64,000 bases of DNA from Bacteroidia bacterium (GCA_030431525.1 JAUIJC010000009.1:1-64000); one strand, 5' to 3'. Shown: positions 16,982-25,761, counted from the first letter of the stretch. Numbers and translations: made by a program. Notes: a model not told the origin generated them from the sequence alone.

Positions 16982-19054
16982 ATGAAAAAAGCACTTTCAA
17001 TACTTTCGTTTTTTCTACTGGCTTTTGTAGCATGTAAAAAAGACGACGAACCAAATAGTAGCGACAAGGGATCTAATAGCTCACAACTTTCATTGATCAG
17101 TGAAAGCAACTTAACCCACCAAAAAGAGATTGCCCACTTTCTATATAATGGCGCTCTAAAGGACACATCCTATACCGCAACAATTGACGGAATAGAATTA
17201 ACAGCCATTGTCACAAGCGATTCCACACTGGCATTGAGCATTCCAGACATTACTCCTGGAAACTATAACCTAAACGTTCCTGGCCTCAATGAAAATATTG
17301 AGATCTCAATTCAAGAAACTACCCTTGAGGACACTCCAGAAAACATTCTAAATAGCCTAACCAGCGCCTTAGAAAGTGAGCTAACAACTCTTGAAACTGA
17401 CAGTTCCAGCTCTTCTGAAGTAACCCCAGTAGATGTATTAAGCGAAGTCATAGAGTCATCCAGTGAGGAGGAGAAGATTGCTATGGCTAAGTTCTACAAT
17501 GCGAATAAGGAAGCATTTGATGCCATCATGTCAAATGAATATAACAACCTAAGAACCGCCTCTAACTGCATAGTTTGCACATCTGCAAACATTAAATTCT
17601 CAATTTCAGTACTAGTCATGGGTGGCGGGGTTGCCGTTGCTTGGCTTGCCCCGGATATCCCTGAAAAAGTAATTGCATCCGCAGTCGCTTATATCGGGTT
17701 TAAGAAGGCTAAGGTTTTTGGTTTAGAAATCACTAATGAAAAACTACTTATCATTTCATCAGCGATTAATAAAATAGAAAGTAAACTTAACGGGAACAAT
17801 ATTAGAACTGCTTCAACAGAGAAGCTAACATTGACAAATGATGAAGCCATAGAATTGAGTTTCGAAATTAACAACCGAACATTAAACGCTACTGATAGGT
17901 CAAACACTGCCGAAGGATCGATTTACTTCTTTGAATCATTCGATAGTTTCAATAGCACGATTTCGAGACTCAACTCTATCATCAACACGGTAAACAGCTT
18001 TAGCTTGTTTTCCAAAATGGATAATATCCCAAGCTTTGGTTTCAACAATGGAATATCTGGAAGTGAAGAGGTTAGCGGGGAAATGTTTAGCAACTTCTCT
18101 ATTTCAACCTCAAATCCAAACATAGTAGTCTCATCAGTAGTAACTACTTCAGGTCTAATTGATTTAAAATTGACAGGGGCAAACACATCCTTTCCTTTGG
18201 AAGGAGATTTAATCCTCACGTATTCTGATGAGTTCAACAACGCTACATTTACTATTCCGTTCGTATTAGACGAAATAACTTTCGATTGCAATAATGTCGA
18301 AAATGGAACAGCAAGCATCGATGAATGTGGAGTATGCTCTGGAGGAGATACAGGCATTGAGCCAAATTCATCTTGTAAAGACTGTAATAATGACGTTAAT
18401 GGTAGTGCATATTTGGATGGTTGTAACCGTTGCGTTGGCGGAAATACTGGGTTAGACGCTTGTGTCCCTGTGGAAACAGAAACGGACTCTTTAGGCAATC
18501 AATACAGCACAGTAAAAATCGGAAACCAAACGTGGATGACTGAAAACCTTAGTGTAACGACCTACAATGATGGCACCCCGATAGAAAATATCACCTCTGA
18601 TGCCGATTGGGGATTTGCCTCGGAAGGAGCATGGTCAGCATTTGACAACAATGACATAAATATCCCAGACGCAGGCTTGTTATACAATTGGCATACTGTG
18701 AACACAGGAAAGCTTTGCCCCGCTGGCTGGAGAGTACCTAGTAAAAACGACTGGCAGGAATTACTAAACCATGTAAACTCAGGAATCCCAGCATTTTATT
18801 TAAAGGACACCGAAGGCTGGATGTTATCAAGCAACGGTAATGGAAACAATAAGTATGGGTTCTCAGCCACTCCTGGCGGAAGTAGAAGCGACTTTGGAAC
18901 TTTTGAGAGCTTTACTTCCTCTGGATTTTGGTGGACCAGTGATGAGGGCTCTCCTGGAGAAGCGTGGTTTTTCCAGATGAATAGTAGCTCAACGGATGTA
19001 AATTCAAATTCCATCGATCAGGAATACGGCATGTCGGTGAGATGTGTAAGATAA
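16982..19054 (+). CDS. FISUMP-domain surface lipoprotein
   Basis: 690 aa from ATG 16982; the longer frame starts inside the upstream gene. The signal MKKALSILSFFLLAFVAC ends in a lipobox followed by KKDDE. The N-terminal half has an IPT-like start and long helical Ser/Glu-rich stretches. Around residues 435-495 is a Cys-rich repeat with DECGVCSGGDTG and DGCNRCVGGNTG. The C-terminal 190 residues are a 'Fibrobacter succinogenes major paralogous' (FISUMP) domain: YSTVKIGNQTWMTENL, LYNWHTV, CPAGWRVPSKNDWQELL, GFWWTSDE and a terminal MSVRCVR. It is co-directional with the T9SS cargo gene. FISUMP function is not established. Confidence 0.8.
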   Translation: MKKALSILSFFLLAFVACKKDDEPNSSDKGSNSSQLSLISESNLTHQKEIAHFLYNGALKDTSYTATIDGIELTAIVTSDSTLALSIPDITPGNYNLNVPGLNENIEISIQETTLEDTPENILNSLTSALESELTTLETDSSSSSEVTPVDVLSEVIESSSEEEKIAMAKFYNANKEAFDAIMSNEYNNLRTASNCIVCTSANIKFSISVLVMGGGVAVAWLAPDIPEKVIASAVAYIGFKKAKVFGLEITNEKLLIISSAINKIESKLNGNNIRTASTEKLTLTNDEAIELSFEINNRTLNATDRSNTAEGSIYFFESFDSFNSTISRLNSIINTVNSFSLFSKMDNIPSFGFNNGISGSEEVSGEMFSNFSISTSNPNIVVSSVVTTSGLIDLKLTGANTSFPLEGDLILTYSDEFNNATFTIPFVLDEITFDCNNVENGTASIDECGVCSGGDTGIEPNSSCKDCNNDVNGSAYLDGCNRCVGGNTGLDACVPVETETDSLGNQYSTVKIGNQTWMTENLSVTTYNDGTPIENITSDADWGFASEGAWSAFDNNDINIPDAGLLYNWHTVNTGKLCPAGWRVPSKNDWQELLNHVNSGIPAFYLKDTEGWMLSSNGNGNNKYGFSATPGGSRSDFGTFESFTSSGFWWTSDEGSPGEAWFFQMNSSSTDVNSNSIDQEYGMSVRCVR

Positions 19055-19060
19055 ATCAAT

Positions 19061-19106
19061 CCCCAGTTACCTCAATTTTAGGAGGTAGCTGGGGATTCTT
19101 ATTTTT
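19061..19106 (+). terminator. Terminator of the T9SS/FISUMP pair
   Basis: CCCCAGTTACCTC / GAGGTAGCTGGGG stem followed by ATTCTTATTTTT. Confidence 0.85.
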
Positions 19107-19121
19107 CAACGCATTTATTTA

Positions 19122-19175
19122 AGAGGTCAAAAGGCCTCAGCTGATAGTAGGCACGGGAACGCTACGCTGAACTCC
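19122..19175. repeat. GAGGTC...GCTACGCTGAACTC dispersed repeat, copy 1
   Basis: GAGGTCAAAAGGCCTCAGC, then GATAGTAGGCACGGGAACG, then CTACGCTGAACTCC. The two parts recur at 20189, 20883, 34377 (complete, inverted) and 34499. Confidence 0.65.
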
Positions 19176-19208
19176 GGCGCCATCAGAAGATACTAATGGT
19201 AAAGGCAT

Positions 19209-19242
19209 AAAAAAACCGCTGTTTCACTTTGAAAACAGCAGT
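19209..19242 (-). terminator. Minus-strand terminator
   Basis: Minus strand: CTGCTGTTTTCAAAGTGAAACAGCGG followed by TTTTTT. It ends the lipoprotein transcript from 20040. Confidence 0.7.
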
Positions 19243-19290
19243 AATTTAAACGGCCAAAGCCTTGAAAAAGCTACCTAAGGGCACCTTCCC

Positions 19291-20040
19291 TTATCGTGGG
19301 ATTTTACCTTCAAAAAGAATCTTCTCCATAGGACATTCTGCACCTTCATTAACTGCATAAAAATTCACCTTAAGGTAGTCTTGGTCGGTATAGCTACGAT
19401 AAGTCACCGTCTTTTCTTCGTGTGGCGGGAATACGACATAGTACCCAAGAATAGAGCCCCCAGCGCCACCATAAGGGCCACCTTCTACGGATGCATCATA
19501 GTTCTGGAATATCATGCCGTCATAATATAACCCTATCCGGCTTTCTCGGTACGCTCCTACATAACTATCGGAATTGTTCTTCACCGTGACGGAATAATGC
19601 ACTTCATCACTCAGGATTTTCGTGAACTTAAATTCCGTCACCTCCAATTGGTCAAACAGCTCGCAGCTAAACTCCCAGAACTGGAAATCGAAGGCTACCG
19701 TACCTTCGTCCACAGTCACCTTAATCTCTCCTGAAGTGGTTTCAGGAATGACCACCTTGAAGGTGTCTTCCGCCGCTTTGAAAACATTGGCCTTAGTCTC
19801 ATTGAAGAACACCACGGGAGTACTGCTCTCCTTCAGGGAAAGGCCAGTTAACGTCAATGTATCCCCAGCATAACCTGTGGTTCTGCTTAGGTGTAAGTCA
19901 ATCACCGTATCCTCGACCTTCACTTCAACTGTGTCGCTGCTCCCGCTCTTGGAGCTAGATGTTACTGTGTCATCATCTTTTTTGCAGGAAAAAGTCAGCA
20001 AAGTGACCGCCGCAAAAAACAGTGCAAACAAACGTTTCAT
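19291..20040 (-). CDS. Lipoprotein with IPT/TIG-like domain
   Basis: 249 aa from ATG 20040. The signal MKRLFALFFAAVTLLTFSC ends in a lipobox, followed by KKDDD, an acidic start that may act as a surface-export signal in Bacteroidota. The Ser/Thr/Val linker is followed by an IPT/TIG-like unit (GYAGDTLTLTGLSLKESSTPVVFF...VVIPETTSGEIKVTV, residues about 60-120). The C-terminal half is a beta-sandwich-like domain with VHYSVTVKNNSDSYVG, a pattern seen in CARDB-type modules. Probably a surface or periplasmic lipoprotein of unknown role. Confidence 0.65.
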   Translation of the reverse strand: MKRLFALFFAAVTLLTFSCKKDDDTVTSSSKSGSSDTVEVKVEDTVIDLHLSRTTGYAGDTLTLTGLSLKESSTPVVFFNETKANVFKAAEDTFKVVIPETTSGEIKVTVDEGTVAFDFQFWEFSCELFDQLEVTEFKFTKILSDEVHYSVTVKNNSDSYVGAYRESRIGLYYDGMIFQNYDASVEGGPYGGAGGSILGYYVVFPPHEEKTVTYRSYTDQDYLKVNFYAVNEGAECPMEKILFEGKIPR

Positions 20041-20353
20041 TTTTCTTGGTTTGATAAAAGTAAAATAGCGTACAAGCTTACGCCTTAATCCACTCGTTTC
20101 CAAAAGAATAAACCCCTAAGAGCCGAGGGGATTTCTATATGGTGGGTGTCTACTGAACCGTTTGATATTTGCTAAATAGAAGGGGAGCGCTACGCCGAAC
20201 TCCTGCGGTTGCAAGGGGGACTTTCATTTTTAAAGCAGACTTTTTACTTAACACACACTGTAACCAAAAGACTTTTAGGAATTATAGTGTAAAAAAACAG
20301 GTCATGAAGCTATACTCTTATCTTCAACCCAAGAAAAATAAATCCAGGGCCAT
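20041..20353. other. Intergenic stretch with half repeat
   Basis: 313 bases without a credible gene. It contains a part-2 copy of the dispersed repeat (20189-20215, GGGAGCGCTACGCCGAACTC) and becomes strongly AT-rich toward the next gene. Confidence 0.45.
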
Positions 20354-20797
20354 ATGAAAAAGATTATTTTTCTTCTACCTCTAATTATTATTGGATGTAC
20401 GTTAAGACAAAAAAAACATACAAGTGAATTCAATATTTATTTCAAACAACACATAGGCTATGACAACAGAGTTGAGCTACTTGAAAATAACATAGGTTAT
20501 AATTACGATTTAAATAAAGCAAAAACAATATTAATTGACGGCGATAAGTGGTGCCATATTAAGATAAACAATCACAACAATTTAAGTGGTATTTACTTTC
20601 ACATGGACAGTAAAGAGTATATAAGTGATGAATCAGGGAATTCATATAGAAACATAAGTAAAGATCAGTGTTTTCATTTTGGATCAAATAGAAACACAAA
20701 TATTTTCAGCAGTAGAGGTTTTTCAATTTCATACAACCCGTTGCATAAAACTTGGTTTATACAAGAGGGGAAATTTAGAGGAATAGGCCCACAATAG
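20354..20797 (+). CDS. AT-rich hypothetical lipoprotein
   Basis: 147 aa. The signal MKKIIFLLPLIIIGC is short and ends in a lipobox (IIIGC). The mature sequence is rich in Asn, Ile, His, Lys and Tyr (NNIGYNYDLNKAKTIL, NNHNNLSGIYFHMDSKEY). Base and codon use (AAT, ATA, TAT, AAA) is far more AT-rich than in neighbouring genes, suggesting recent acquisition. Halves of the dispersed repeat lie on both sides (20189 and 20883). No family recognised; may be an orphan gene. Confidence 0.5.
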   Translation: MKKIIFLLPLIIIGCTLRQKKHTSEFNIYFKQHIGYDNRVELLENNIGYNYDLNKAKTILIDGDKWCHIKINNHNNLSGIYFHMDSKEYISDESGNSYRNISKDQCFHFGSNRNTNIFSSRGFSISYNPLHKTWFIQEGKFRGIGPQ

Positions 20798-20882
20798 TGC
20801 ACATTTACTGCCTCGATCGCTTTTGAAAAACGTCCGTAACCGGACATTACACTTACAATATCCTAAAAAAAATTGACAACGG

Positions 20883-20918
20883 AGACCAAGAGACCTCAGA
20901 TAATAGTAGCCAGGAGGG
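20883..20918. repeat. Dispersed repeat, part 1 half copy
   Basis: GACCAAGAGACCTCAG followed by ATAATAGTAGCCAGGAGGGG matches the first half of the repeat at 19122. Confidence 0.5.
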
Positions 20919-20943
20919 GATTTTATTGTATGAATTCCAAAAG

Positions 20944-21252
20944 TTATACTGCACTTTCCTCTATGATTGGCAACCAACACAGCAACTGCAAGCCCCCATT
21001 AATCATAAGGTTAACCATAATCTTTCCACTTGCAATTTTTTGATCCCTCTTGAACAATTGCACCACCCCCAAAATGAAAAATGATATTGATAGAAGAATA
21101 CTAATGAAATGTAAAAGTAAATGCCCCACCTCATAGCCTTTGGTGGGCACAAAAAACACAATGACATAAAGAATTACGTACCCGATTTCCAGGTTCAGAA
21201 TGTTTATTACAACATTTTTTAGCCTAATAAGCCAAGCCCTTTGTTCCATCAT
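20944..21252 (-). CDS. Small membrane protein
   Basis: 102 aa from ATG 21252; a second ATG is the next codon. Three hydrophobic helices: NLEIGYVILYVIVFFV (about residues 19-34), VGHLLLHFISILLSISFFILGVV (about 42-64) and MVNLMINGGLQLLCWLPII (about 79-97). No motif recognised. It lies on the same strand as the RND exporter but beyond that gene's terminator, so it is probably transcribed separately. Function unknown. Confidence 0.5.
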   Translation of the reverse strand: MMEQRAWLIRLKNVVINILNLEIGYVILYVIVFFVPTKGYEVGHLLLHFISILLSISFFILGVVQLFKRDQKIASGKIMVNLMINGGLQLLCWLPIIEESAV

Positions 21253-21280
21253 TGAAAATATTCTCTAAACCCAATAGACT

Positions 21281-21314
21281 AAAAAAGCGAACCCCAACTT
21301 ATGGGATTCGCTTC
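21281..21314 (-). terminator. RND exporter terminator
   Basis: Minus strand: AAGCGAATCCCATAAGTTGG closing with GGTTCGCTT and TTTTT, 22 bases after the exporter stop codon. Confidence 0.8.
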
Positions 21315-21335
21315 TCTCATTTAAAAACCACAAAA

Positions 21336-23789
21336 TCAATCCTCCTTCTCTTCTTCCTCCTCCAAGTCATCAAACTCGTGTTCCTCCTCTCGGTATTGGT
21401 TGTCGTTGTAATCGTCAATTAACGGATGGTCACCCGCCTTGGACTTCTCGTACTTGCCATCATCAAAAGTCATAAGCAAGGACGGAAGCACAATCAAGTT
21501 GGTCAACATCGCCATCAAAAGGGTCGTAGAAGTCAACACACCCAGCATCACCGTTCCTTGGAAGGATGAGGCCGAGAAGATGATAAATCCGAAGAACAGG
21601 ATGATGGAGGTGTAAATCATGCTCGCCCCCGTTTCCTGAACACTTGTGGACACAGCATCCACCACAGAGAAATTATTCGCCTGAAGCTCCTGCCTGTATT
21701 TCGCCAAGAAGTGAATGGAATCATCCACGGCAATACCAAAGGCGATACTAAATATCAGCACCGTACTTGGCTTGAGCGGTATCCCAAAATAGCCCATCAC
21801 CGCCGCCGTAATGATCAACGGAACAATGTTGGTGGCCAAGGAAAGGAGAATAATCCGTACAGAACGGAACAACAAGGCCATCACCAAGGAAATCAACAGG
21901 ATAGCGACAAACAGGCTTTCGCGAAGGTTTTTAATCAGGAAGGCATTTCCCTTAATAAAGAGCAAGGTGGTTCCCGTAATGCGGTACGGCGCCGCGTCAT
22001 AATCCTTGTAATCCACATAGGCCTTCTCAGCCCCAAAGAGTGAATCAGCCATTGGTATAATCACCTGATTCACCAAGGAATCCATACGCTGAGAACCGAT
22101 ATCAGCCACCTTCAAGGAAATCCGCACCTGCCCCGTAGAATCATCGAAGAAGGTATTCAAAGCGGACTTCGACTCCTTTTTGTCGTTTCCAGAACGCTTG
22201 AGATACAACAAGATTTTATTCTTGTCTTGGCGCGTTGGCACCTCATAGAACATTGGGTCATTGCTCCAATAGGATTGACGAGCGGCCTTGATAAAATCGG
22301 TAACGCAAATCGCCTTGGACAGTTCAGGGATGCTGTCGCAGAACATTTCAAAATCCTGCAACATGTAGTGCGTTTCCAAACTGCGAAGCGCCTTTGGGTC
22401 GCCCGTATTCACTACGACTTCAAGTGGCATTACCCCGCCAAAATTTTTCTCAAAGAAGCGTAAATCCTTCTTCAGCACATCTTCCTCTGGAATGTCATCC
22501 ACGATGTAAGACACCGCATAAATTTTCCACGCCCCATAGGATGAAACCACCAACAGCACCGCCAACACGCTGTAAATCACACTTCGGCGATTCATCACGA
22601 TATGCTCCAACCAAACCAAAGCCTTGTTCAACAAAGGTTTGTCGAGGTGCTTCAAATGGCGTGTCTGAGGAGGAGGTAGATAAGTGTAAACGGCTGGAAT
22701 CAAAATGATGCTGATCACAAAAGTGACCATCACATTTACTCCCGCCACGATACCGAACTCCCGAAGGATGGTAATGTCTGTGGAAAGCAACACCAAGAAG
22801 CCAATGGCCGTGGTGCAGTTAGTAATCAAGGTAACAATGCCCGTCTTACGGATAATGGTGCTCAGCGCCCTTATTTTACTTCCGTGCTTGGCGTATTCCT
22901 GATGGTATTTATTCAATAAATAAACGCAGTTCGGAATACCGATCACCACGATGATGGAAGGCACCAAGCCCGACAGCATGGTAATCTCATAGCCAAACAG
23001 CGAGATGCTTCCCATGGTCCAGACCACCACCACAGCAATCACAATCATTGGAAAAATCACCGCCTTGAAGGATCGGAAGAAAAGAAGCAACACCATTGCC
23101 GTCACCACCAAGGAAAGGATGATGAAGAGCTTCAACTCCCGCTTGGCCTTGGCCGTCAGGGCTGTTCGCACATAAGGCAATCCTGCAAAGTGAACTTCAA
23201 TTCCCGTTTTTTCGGTAAATGTGGTGGCGTAATCCTCAATGGAATGAACGATTTCAACCCGACGCTCCGAGTTGTTCGTCGCCTTATCCAAGGTAATCAT
23301 CAACAGCGTCGCACCATTTTCAGGATTGAACAACTGCCTTTCATAAAACTTGGTTTTGCGGACATACTCCAGCTTGTCCTCTAACTCCTTCTGGTTGTCT
23401 GGCTTGTCATCAAAGAGAGGAAACAGATCAAAGCGACTTTTCGCACGGTTAGGCTCCAAGATTTGCGCCTCGGCGATAGACATCACTCCAGTCACCCCAT
23501 TGAGTTGCTTGATGGTGTCACCAAGCTCATCCAGAGCTGAGAAGTTTTTGAGCTGGTAAATGCTACTGTCTTGGAAACCCAGTACAAAGACGTTGGCATC
23601 TTCCCCAAACGTCCCTTGGAACCGCTTGAAATACTGCATTTCAGGGTGGTTCTTGGGCACCAGTTCGGCAAACTTAAAAGTCAACCTTGCCTCGGTGGCC
23701 TTGAATCCCATGAATACGGTCATCAAGGCGATGGCAATGATCAAAAAGAGCCTATTCTTTATTATAAAGTGGGCAAGCTTGGTCCACAT
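21336..23789 (-). CDS. RND superfamily exporter (MMPL/SSD type)
   Basis: 817 aa with the duplicated RND layout. TM1 (about residues 10-28) is followed by a large periplasmic domain, then a bundle of five TMs at about 215-370 containing GLVPSIIVVIGIPNCVYLLN, then TM7 near 405 and a second periplasmic domain, and a final bundle at about 625-780 containing TVLIFSIAFGIAVDDSIHFL. The acidic pair AVDDS in TM10 is the proton-relay-type motif of this family. The closest relatives are the MMPL/hopanoid-type 'predicted exporters' that move lipids or hydrophobic molecules. The C-terminus is strongly acidic (DDLEEEEEKED). No membrane-fusion or TolC partner is adjacent, as expected for MMPL-type proteins. 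Confidence 0.88.
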   Translation of the reverse strand: MWTKLAHFIIKNRLFLIIAIALMTVFMGFKATEARLTFKFAELVPKNHPEMQYFKRFQGTFGEDANVFVLGFQDSSIYQLKNFSALDELGDTIKQLNGVTGVMSIAEAQILEPNRAKSRFDLFPLFDDKPDNQKELEDKLEYVRKTKFYERQLFNPENGATLLMITLDKATNNSERRVEIVHSIEDYATTFTEKTGIEVHFAGLPYVRTALTAKAKRELKLFIILSLVVTAMVLLLFFRSFKAVIFPMIVIAVVVVWTMGSISLFGYEITMLSGLVPSIIVVIGIPNCVYLLNKYHQEYAKHGSKIRALSTIIRKTGIVTLITNCTTAIGFLVLLSTDITILREFGIVAGVNVMVTFVISIILIPAVYTYLPPPQTRHLKHLDKPLLNKALVWLEHIVMNRRSVIYSVLAVLLVVSSYGAWKIYAVSYIVDDIPEEDVLKKDLRFFEKNFGGVMPLEVVVNTGDPKALRSLETHYMLQDFEMFCDSIPELSKAICVTDFIKAARQSYWSNDPMFYEVPTRQDKNKILLYLKRSGNDKKESKSALNTFFDDSTGQVRISLKVADIGSQRMDSLVNQVIIPMADSLFGAEKAYVDYKDYDAAPYRITGTTLLFIKGNAFLIKNLRESLFVAILLISLVMALLFRSVRIILLSLATNIVPLIITAAVMGYFGIPLKPSTVLIFSIAFGIAVDDSIHFLAKYRQELQANNFSVVDAVSTSVQETGASMIYTSIILFFGFIIFSASSFQGTVMLGVLTSTTLLMAMLTNLIVLPSLLMTFDDGKYEKSKAGDHPLIDDYNDNQYREEEHEFDDLEEEEEKED

Positions 23790-23838
23790 AATATCTGTTG
23801 CAATATTTTTCCCAAAGAACTTTGGGTGATTTAACGGG

Positions 23839-23846
23839 CAAAGATA
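23839..23846 (-). promoter_or_regulatory. Putative -7 element for the RND exporter
   Basis: Minus strand TATCTTTG (TAnnTTTG), 50 bases upstream of the exporter start codon. No convincing -33 box. Confidence 0.4.
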
Positions 23847-23975
23847 GGTAATTGACCTTTTTCCGTGAAGTATAAAAACAGCTGACTCAAAATTCCCGAA
23901 ATAAAAATTTCATCGAAATTTGATCCTGATTAAGAGCTGATTAACATTTTTTAAACATTTTTTCACCTACAACGC

Positions 23976-24006
23976 TTGCGCTGTAAAACTAAACCCCATA
24001 CATTTG
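23976..24006 (+). promoter_or_regulatory. tRNA-His promoter (-33/-7)
   Basis: TTG (23976-23978), 20 bases, then TACATTTG (23999-24006), a full match to the Bacteroidota TTG / TAnnTTTG promoter. The predicted transcription start is a few bases before the tRNA 5' end at 24020. It is the clearest promoter in the window. Upstream are A/T runs. Confidence 0.7.
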
Positions 24007-24019
24007 CAGAACATTACAC

Positions 24020-24097
24020 GGTGGTTGTAGCTCAGTTGGTTAGAGCGCCTGATTGTGGTTCAGGAGGTCGTCGGTTCGAGACCGATCTTCCACCCCA
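24020..24097 (+). tRNA. tRNA-His (GTG), CCA encoded
   Basis: A cloverleaf is visible. The D-arm is GCTCAGTTGGTTAGAGC. The anticodon arm is CCTGA-TTGTGGT-TCAGG with anticodon GTG. The T-arm is GTCGG-TTCGAGA-CCGAT. The extra G(-1) at 24020 faces C73, the identity pair specific to histidine tRNA, and CCA is encoded (24095-24097). The acceptor stem is odd: 5' GTGGTTG against 3' CTTCCAC gives two adjacent U-U mismatches at positions 5:68 and 6:67. All other stems pair well and both a promoter and a terminator are present, so it is probably functional. Confidence 0.93.
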
Positions 24098-24131
24098 AAG
24101 CTCCTCAAGATTCTTGAGGAGCTTTTTTTTA
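24098..24131 (+). terminator. tRNA-His terminator
   Basis: AAGCTCCTCAAGA / TCTTGAGGAGCTT stem running directly into eight T residues. Confidence 0.9.
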
Positions 24132-24150
24132 TGCCTTTTTGGTAAAGTAG

Positions 24151-24198
24151 CAAGACACAAGTATCAAGATGCAGACGGTTCTTGATACTTGTGTCTTG
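24151..24198. repeat. 19-bp perfect inverted repeat
   Basis: CAAGACACAAGTATCAAGA (24151-24169) and TCTTGATACTTGTGTCTTG (24180-24198) around a 10-base loop, between the tRNA terminator and the end of the nitroreductase gene. It has no T-tract suited to the minus-strand gene. Related words (ATCAAGTATCAGGTATCAAG) occur near 56510. Confidence 0.75.
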
Positions 24199-24221
24199 AT
24201 ACCTGATACCCAAAAAAAACA

Positions 24222-24797
24222 TCACTCCTCCCAAGTCACTTTTTCTTGCCAATCGGAGCGCCTGCCTTTTTCTGGCCACTCAATCGTTGGATATCCCATA
24301 AAGAAGAATCCGAGCAACTTGTCTTTCTCTCCAAGCCCAAAAAACGCCTTAGCCTCCTCTTTATAAGTCACACCTCCACTTCCCCAATAAGCACCAATGC
24401 CATAGGCCGTAGCCGTCAGATACATGTTTTGCACGGCGCAGGCAACCGCCTCCACTTCTTCAATTTCTGGCACAATCTCATTGCGAGCCATGCCAATGGC
24501 AATCACATGGGAGCATTGCGTTGGCTTAAGCAAAAGCTTATCGTAATTCGCTTGTTTGAACTCTGTCTCTGGCGTCAATTCCTTGTAAAGATCAGCTTGA
24601 AATTGACCCAATCGCTTCAAGCCTTCACCCGAAAACACCGTGAATCGCCAAGGCTGTGTTAGTTTATGAGTAGGTGCCCAATTGGCATTCTCCAATAACT
24701 GCTCAACTACTTCACGTGGAATTTGTTTATCACTAAAGACCTGAGGATAAAGCGAACGGCGCTTGCGGATTAACTCGTTTATTGCTTCTGGATTCAT
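24222..24797 (-). CDS. Nitroreductase family protein (YdjA-like)
   Basis: 191 aa. A flavin-dependent oxidoreductase of the small single-domain type. Visible features are IRKRRSLYPQVFSDKQIPREVV at the N-terminus (the Arg-rich FMN phosphate-binding segment), NANWAPTHKLTQPWRFTVF (about residues 33-51) and GIGAYWGSGG (about 136-145, the Gly-rich FMN loop). LLGFFFMGYP near 164 and a final W-rich tail complete the fold. Substrate unknown; such enzymes reduce nitro groups, quinones or unsaturated acids with NAD(P)H. It stands alone, divergent from the acyltransferase gene. Confidence 0.88.
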   Translation of the reverse strand: MNPEAINELIRKRRSLYPQVFSDKQIPREVVEQLLENANWAPTHKLTQPWRFTVFSGEGLKRLGQFQADLYKELTPETEFKQANYDKLLLKPTQCSHVIAIGMARNEIVPEIEEVEAVACAVQNMYLTATAYGIGAYWGSGGVTYKEEAKAFFGLGEKDKLLGFFFMGYPTIEWPEKGRRSDWQEKVTWEE

Positions 24798-24885
24798 ATC
24801 AAATGATGGGGATAATAAGACTCTTGACTGTTCACAGTTGTAACTTGCAGGCCGAAGTTACACATATCGTTAACTTCGACGGATT

Positions 24886-25761
24886 ATGAAAAAAGCACTG
24901 TTTTACCTTTTCCTCCCATTGATTTACGGCATTTCATTGCTTCCTTTCCCCCTGCTCTACCTTTTTTCCGACTTTTTGCGCCTCCTGATTTACAATGTCT
25001 TTGGTTATCGCAAAAAAGTAGTGGCTGAAAACCTCAAGAATGCCTTTCCCGAAAAAAGCGATGCCGAGCGCAAACAAATCGCAAAGGACTTCTACGTCTA
25101 TCTCTGCGACGTCTTGCTGGAAACCTTAAAACTGTTGACGGTCTCCGAAAAAGGAATGCTCAAGCGTTGCCAAACCATTGAAGGACTGGACAAGGTAAAC
25201 AGCTTCCTTTCCAATGGACAAAGCATCATCACCGTTATGGGGCATTTTGGCAACTGGGAATGGGCCAACCCCATGTTCCGTACCCTGATGAAGGAATACA
25301 AGCTCACGGCGGTTTACAAAACGCTTTCGAACGAGAACTTCGACAAGCTGTTTTTGAAAGCCCGAACTAACTTCGGCGCAACGCTGATTCCCATGGAGCA
25401 AACACTTCGCGCCTTTGTTTCCGCCAAAAGCACCCCAACCAATATTGCCCTGATTGCCGACCAAGTGCCATCACCTAAAAACGCCCAGTGGATTAACTTC
25501 CTGAACCAAGACACCGCCTGCTTTGTAGGCACGGAGAAATTGGCGCGTAAATTCAACTTCCCAATCTTCTACGGCAAAGTCATCCGCATTGGACGAGGTC
25601 GCTACAAAATGGTGATGGAATTATTGGAGGAAAACCCAAGCAATACACAGGAAGGGGAAATCACGAAAAAGCACATGGGCGTACTGGAAGATCTAATCCG
25701 CCAACAGCCCGCTACATGGCTTTGGTCGCACAAGCGCTGGAAACATAAGCGACCTTCGTAG
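24886..25761 (+). CDS. Lysophospholipid/lipid A acyltransferase (LpxL/HtrB-like)
   Basis: 291 aa. Membrane-bound enzyme that transfers an acyl chain, most likely to lipid A. The N-terminal hydrophobic segment KALFYLFLPLIYGISLLPFP is followed by the catalytic motif GHFGNWEW (the HxxxxE box, about residues 120-127). NIALIADQVPSPKNAQWINF (about 186-205) matches the conserved 'DQ.p' region and CFVGTEKLARKFNFPIFYG (about 210-228) the acceptor-binding part. The end TWLWSHKRWKHKRP is the usual 'W.H.RWK' terminus. The stop codon lies inside a REP palindrome. Length is typical. Confidence 0.9.
   Translation: MKKALFYLFLPLIYGISLLPFPLLYLFSDFLRLLIYNVFGYRKKVVAENLKNAFPEKSDAERKQIAKDFYVYLCDVLLETLKLLTVSEKGMLKRCQTIEGLDKVNSFLSNGQSIITVMGHFGNWEWANPMFRTLMKEYKLTAVYKTLSNENFDKLFLKARTNFGATLIPMEQTLRAFVSAKSTPTNIALIADQVPSPKNAQWINFLNQDTACFVGTEKLARKFNFPIFYGKVIRIGRGRYKMVMELLEENPSNTQEGEITKKHMGVLEDLIRQQPATWLWSHKRWKHKRPS

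Noticed and set aside
20169-20357. 62-residue plus-strand frame
   Set aside because: Begins in the GAGCGCTACGC repeat and runs through AT-rich sequence with no signal or motif.
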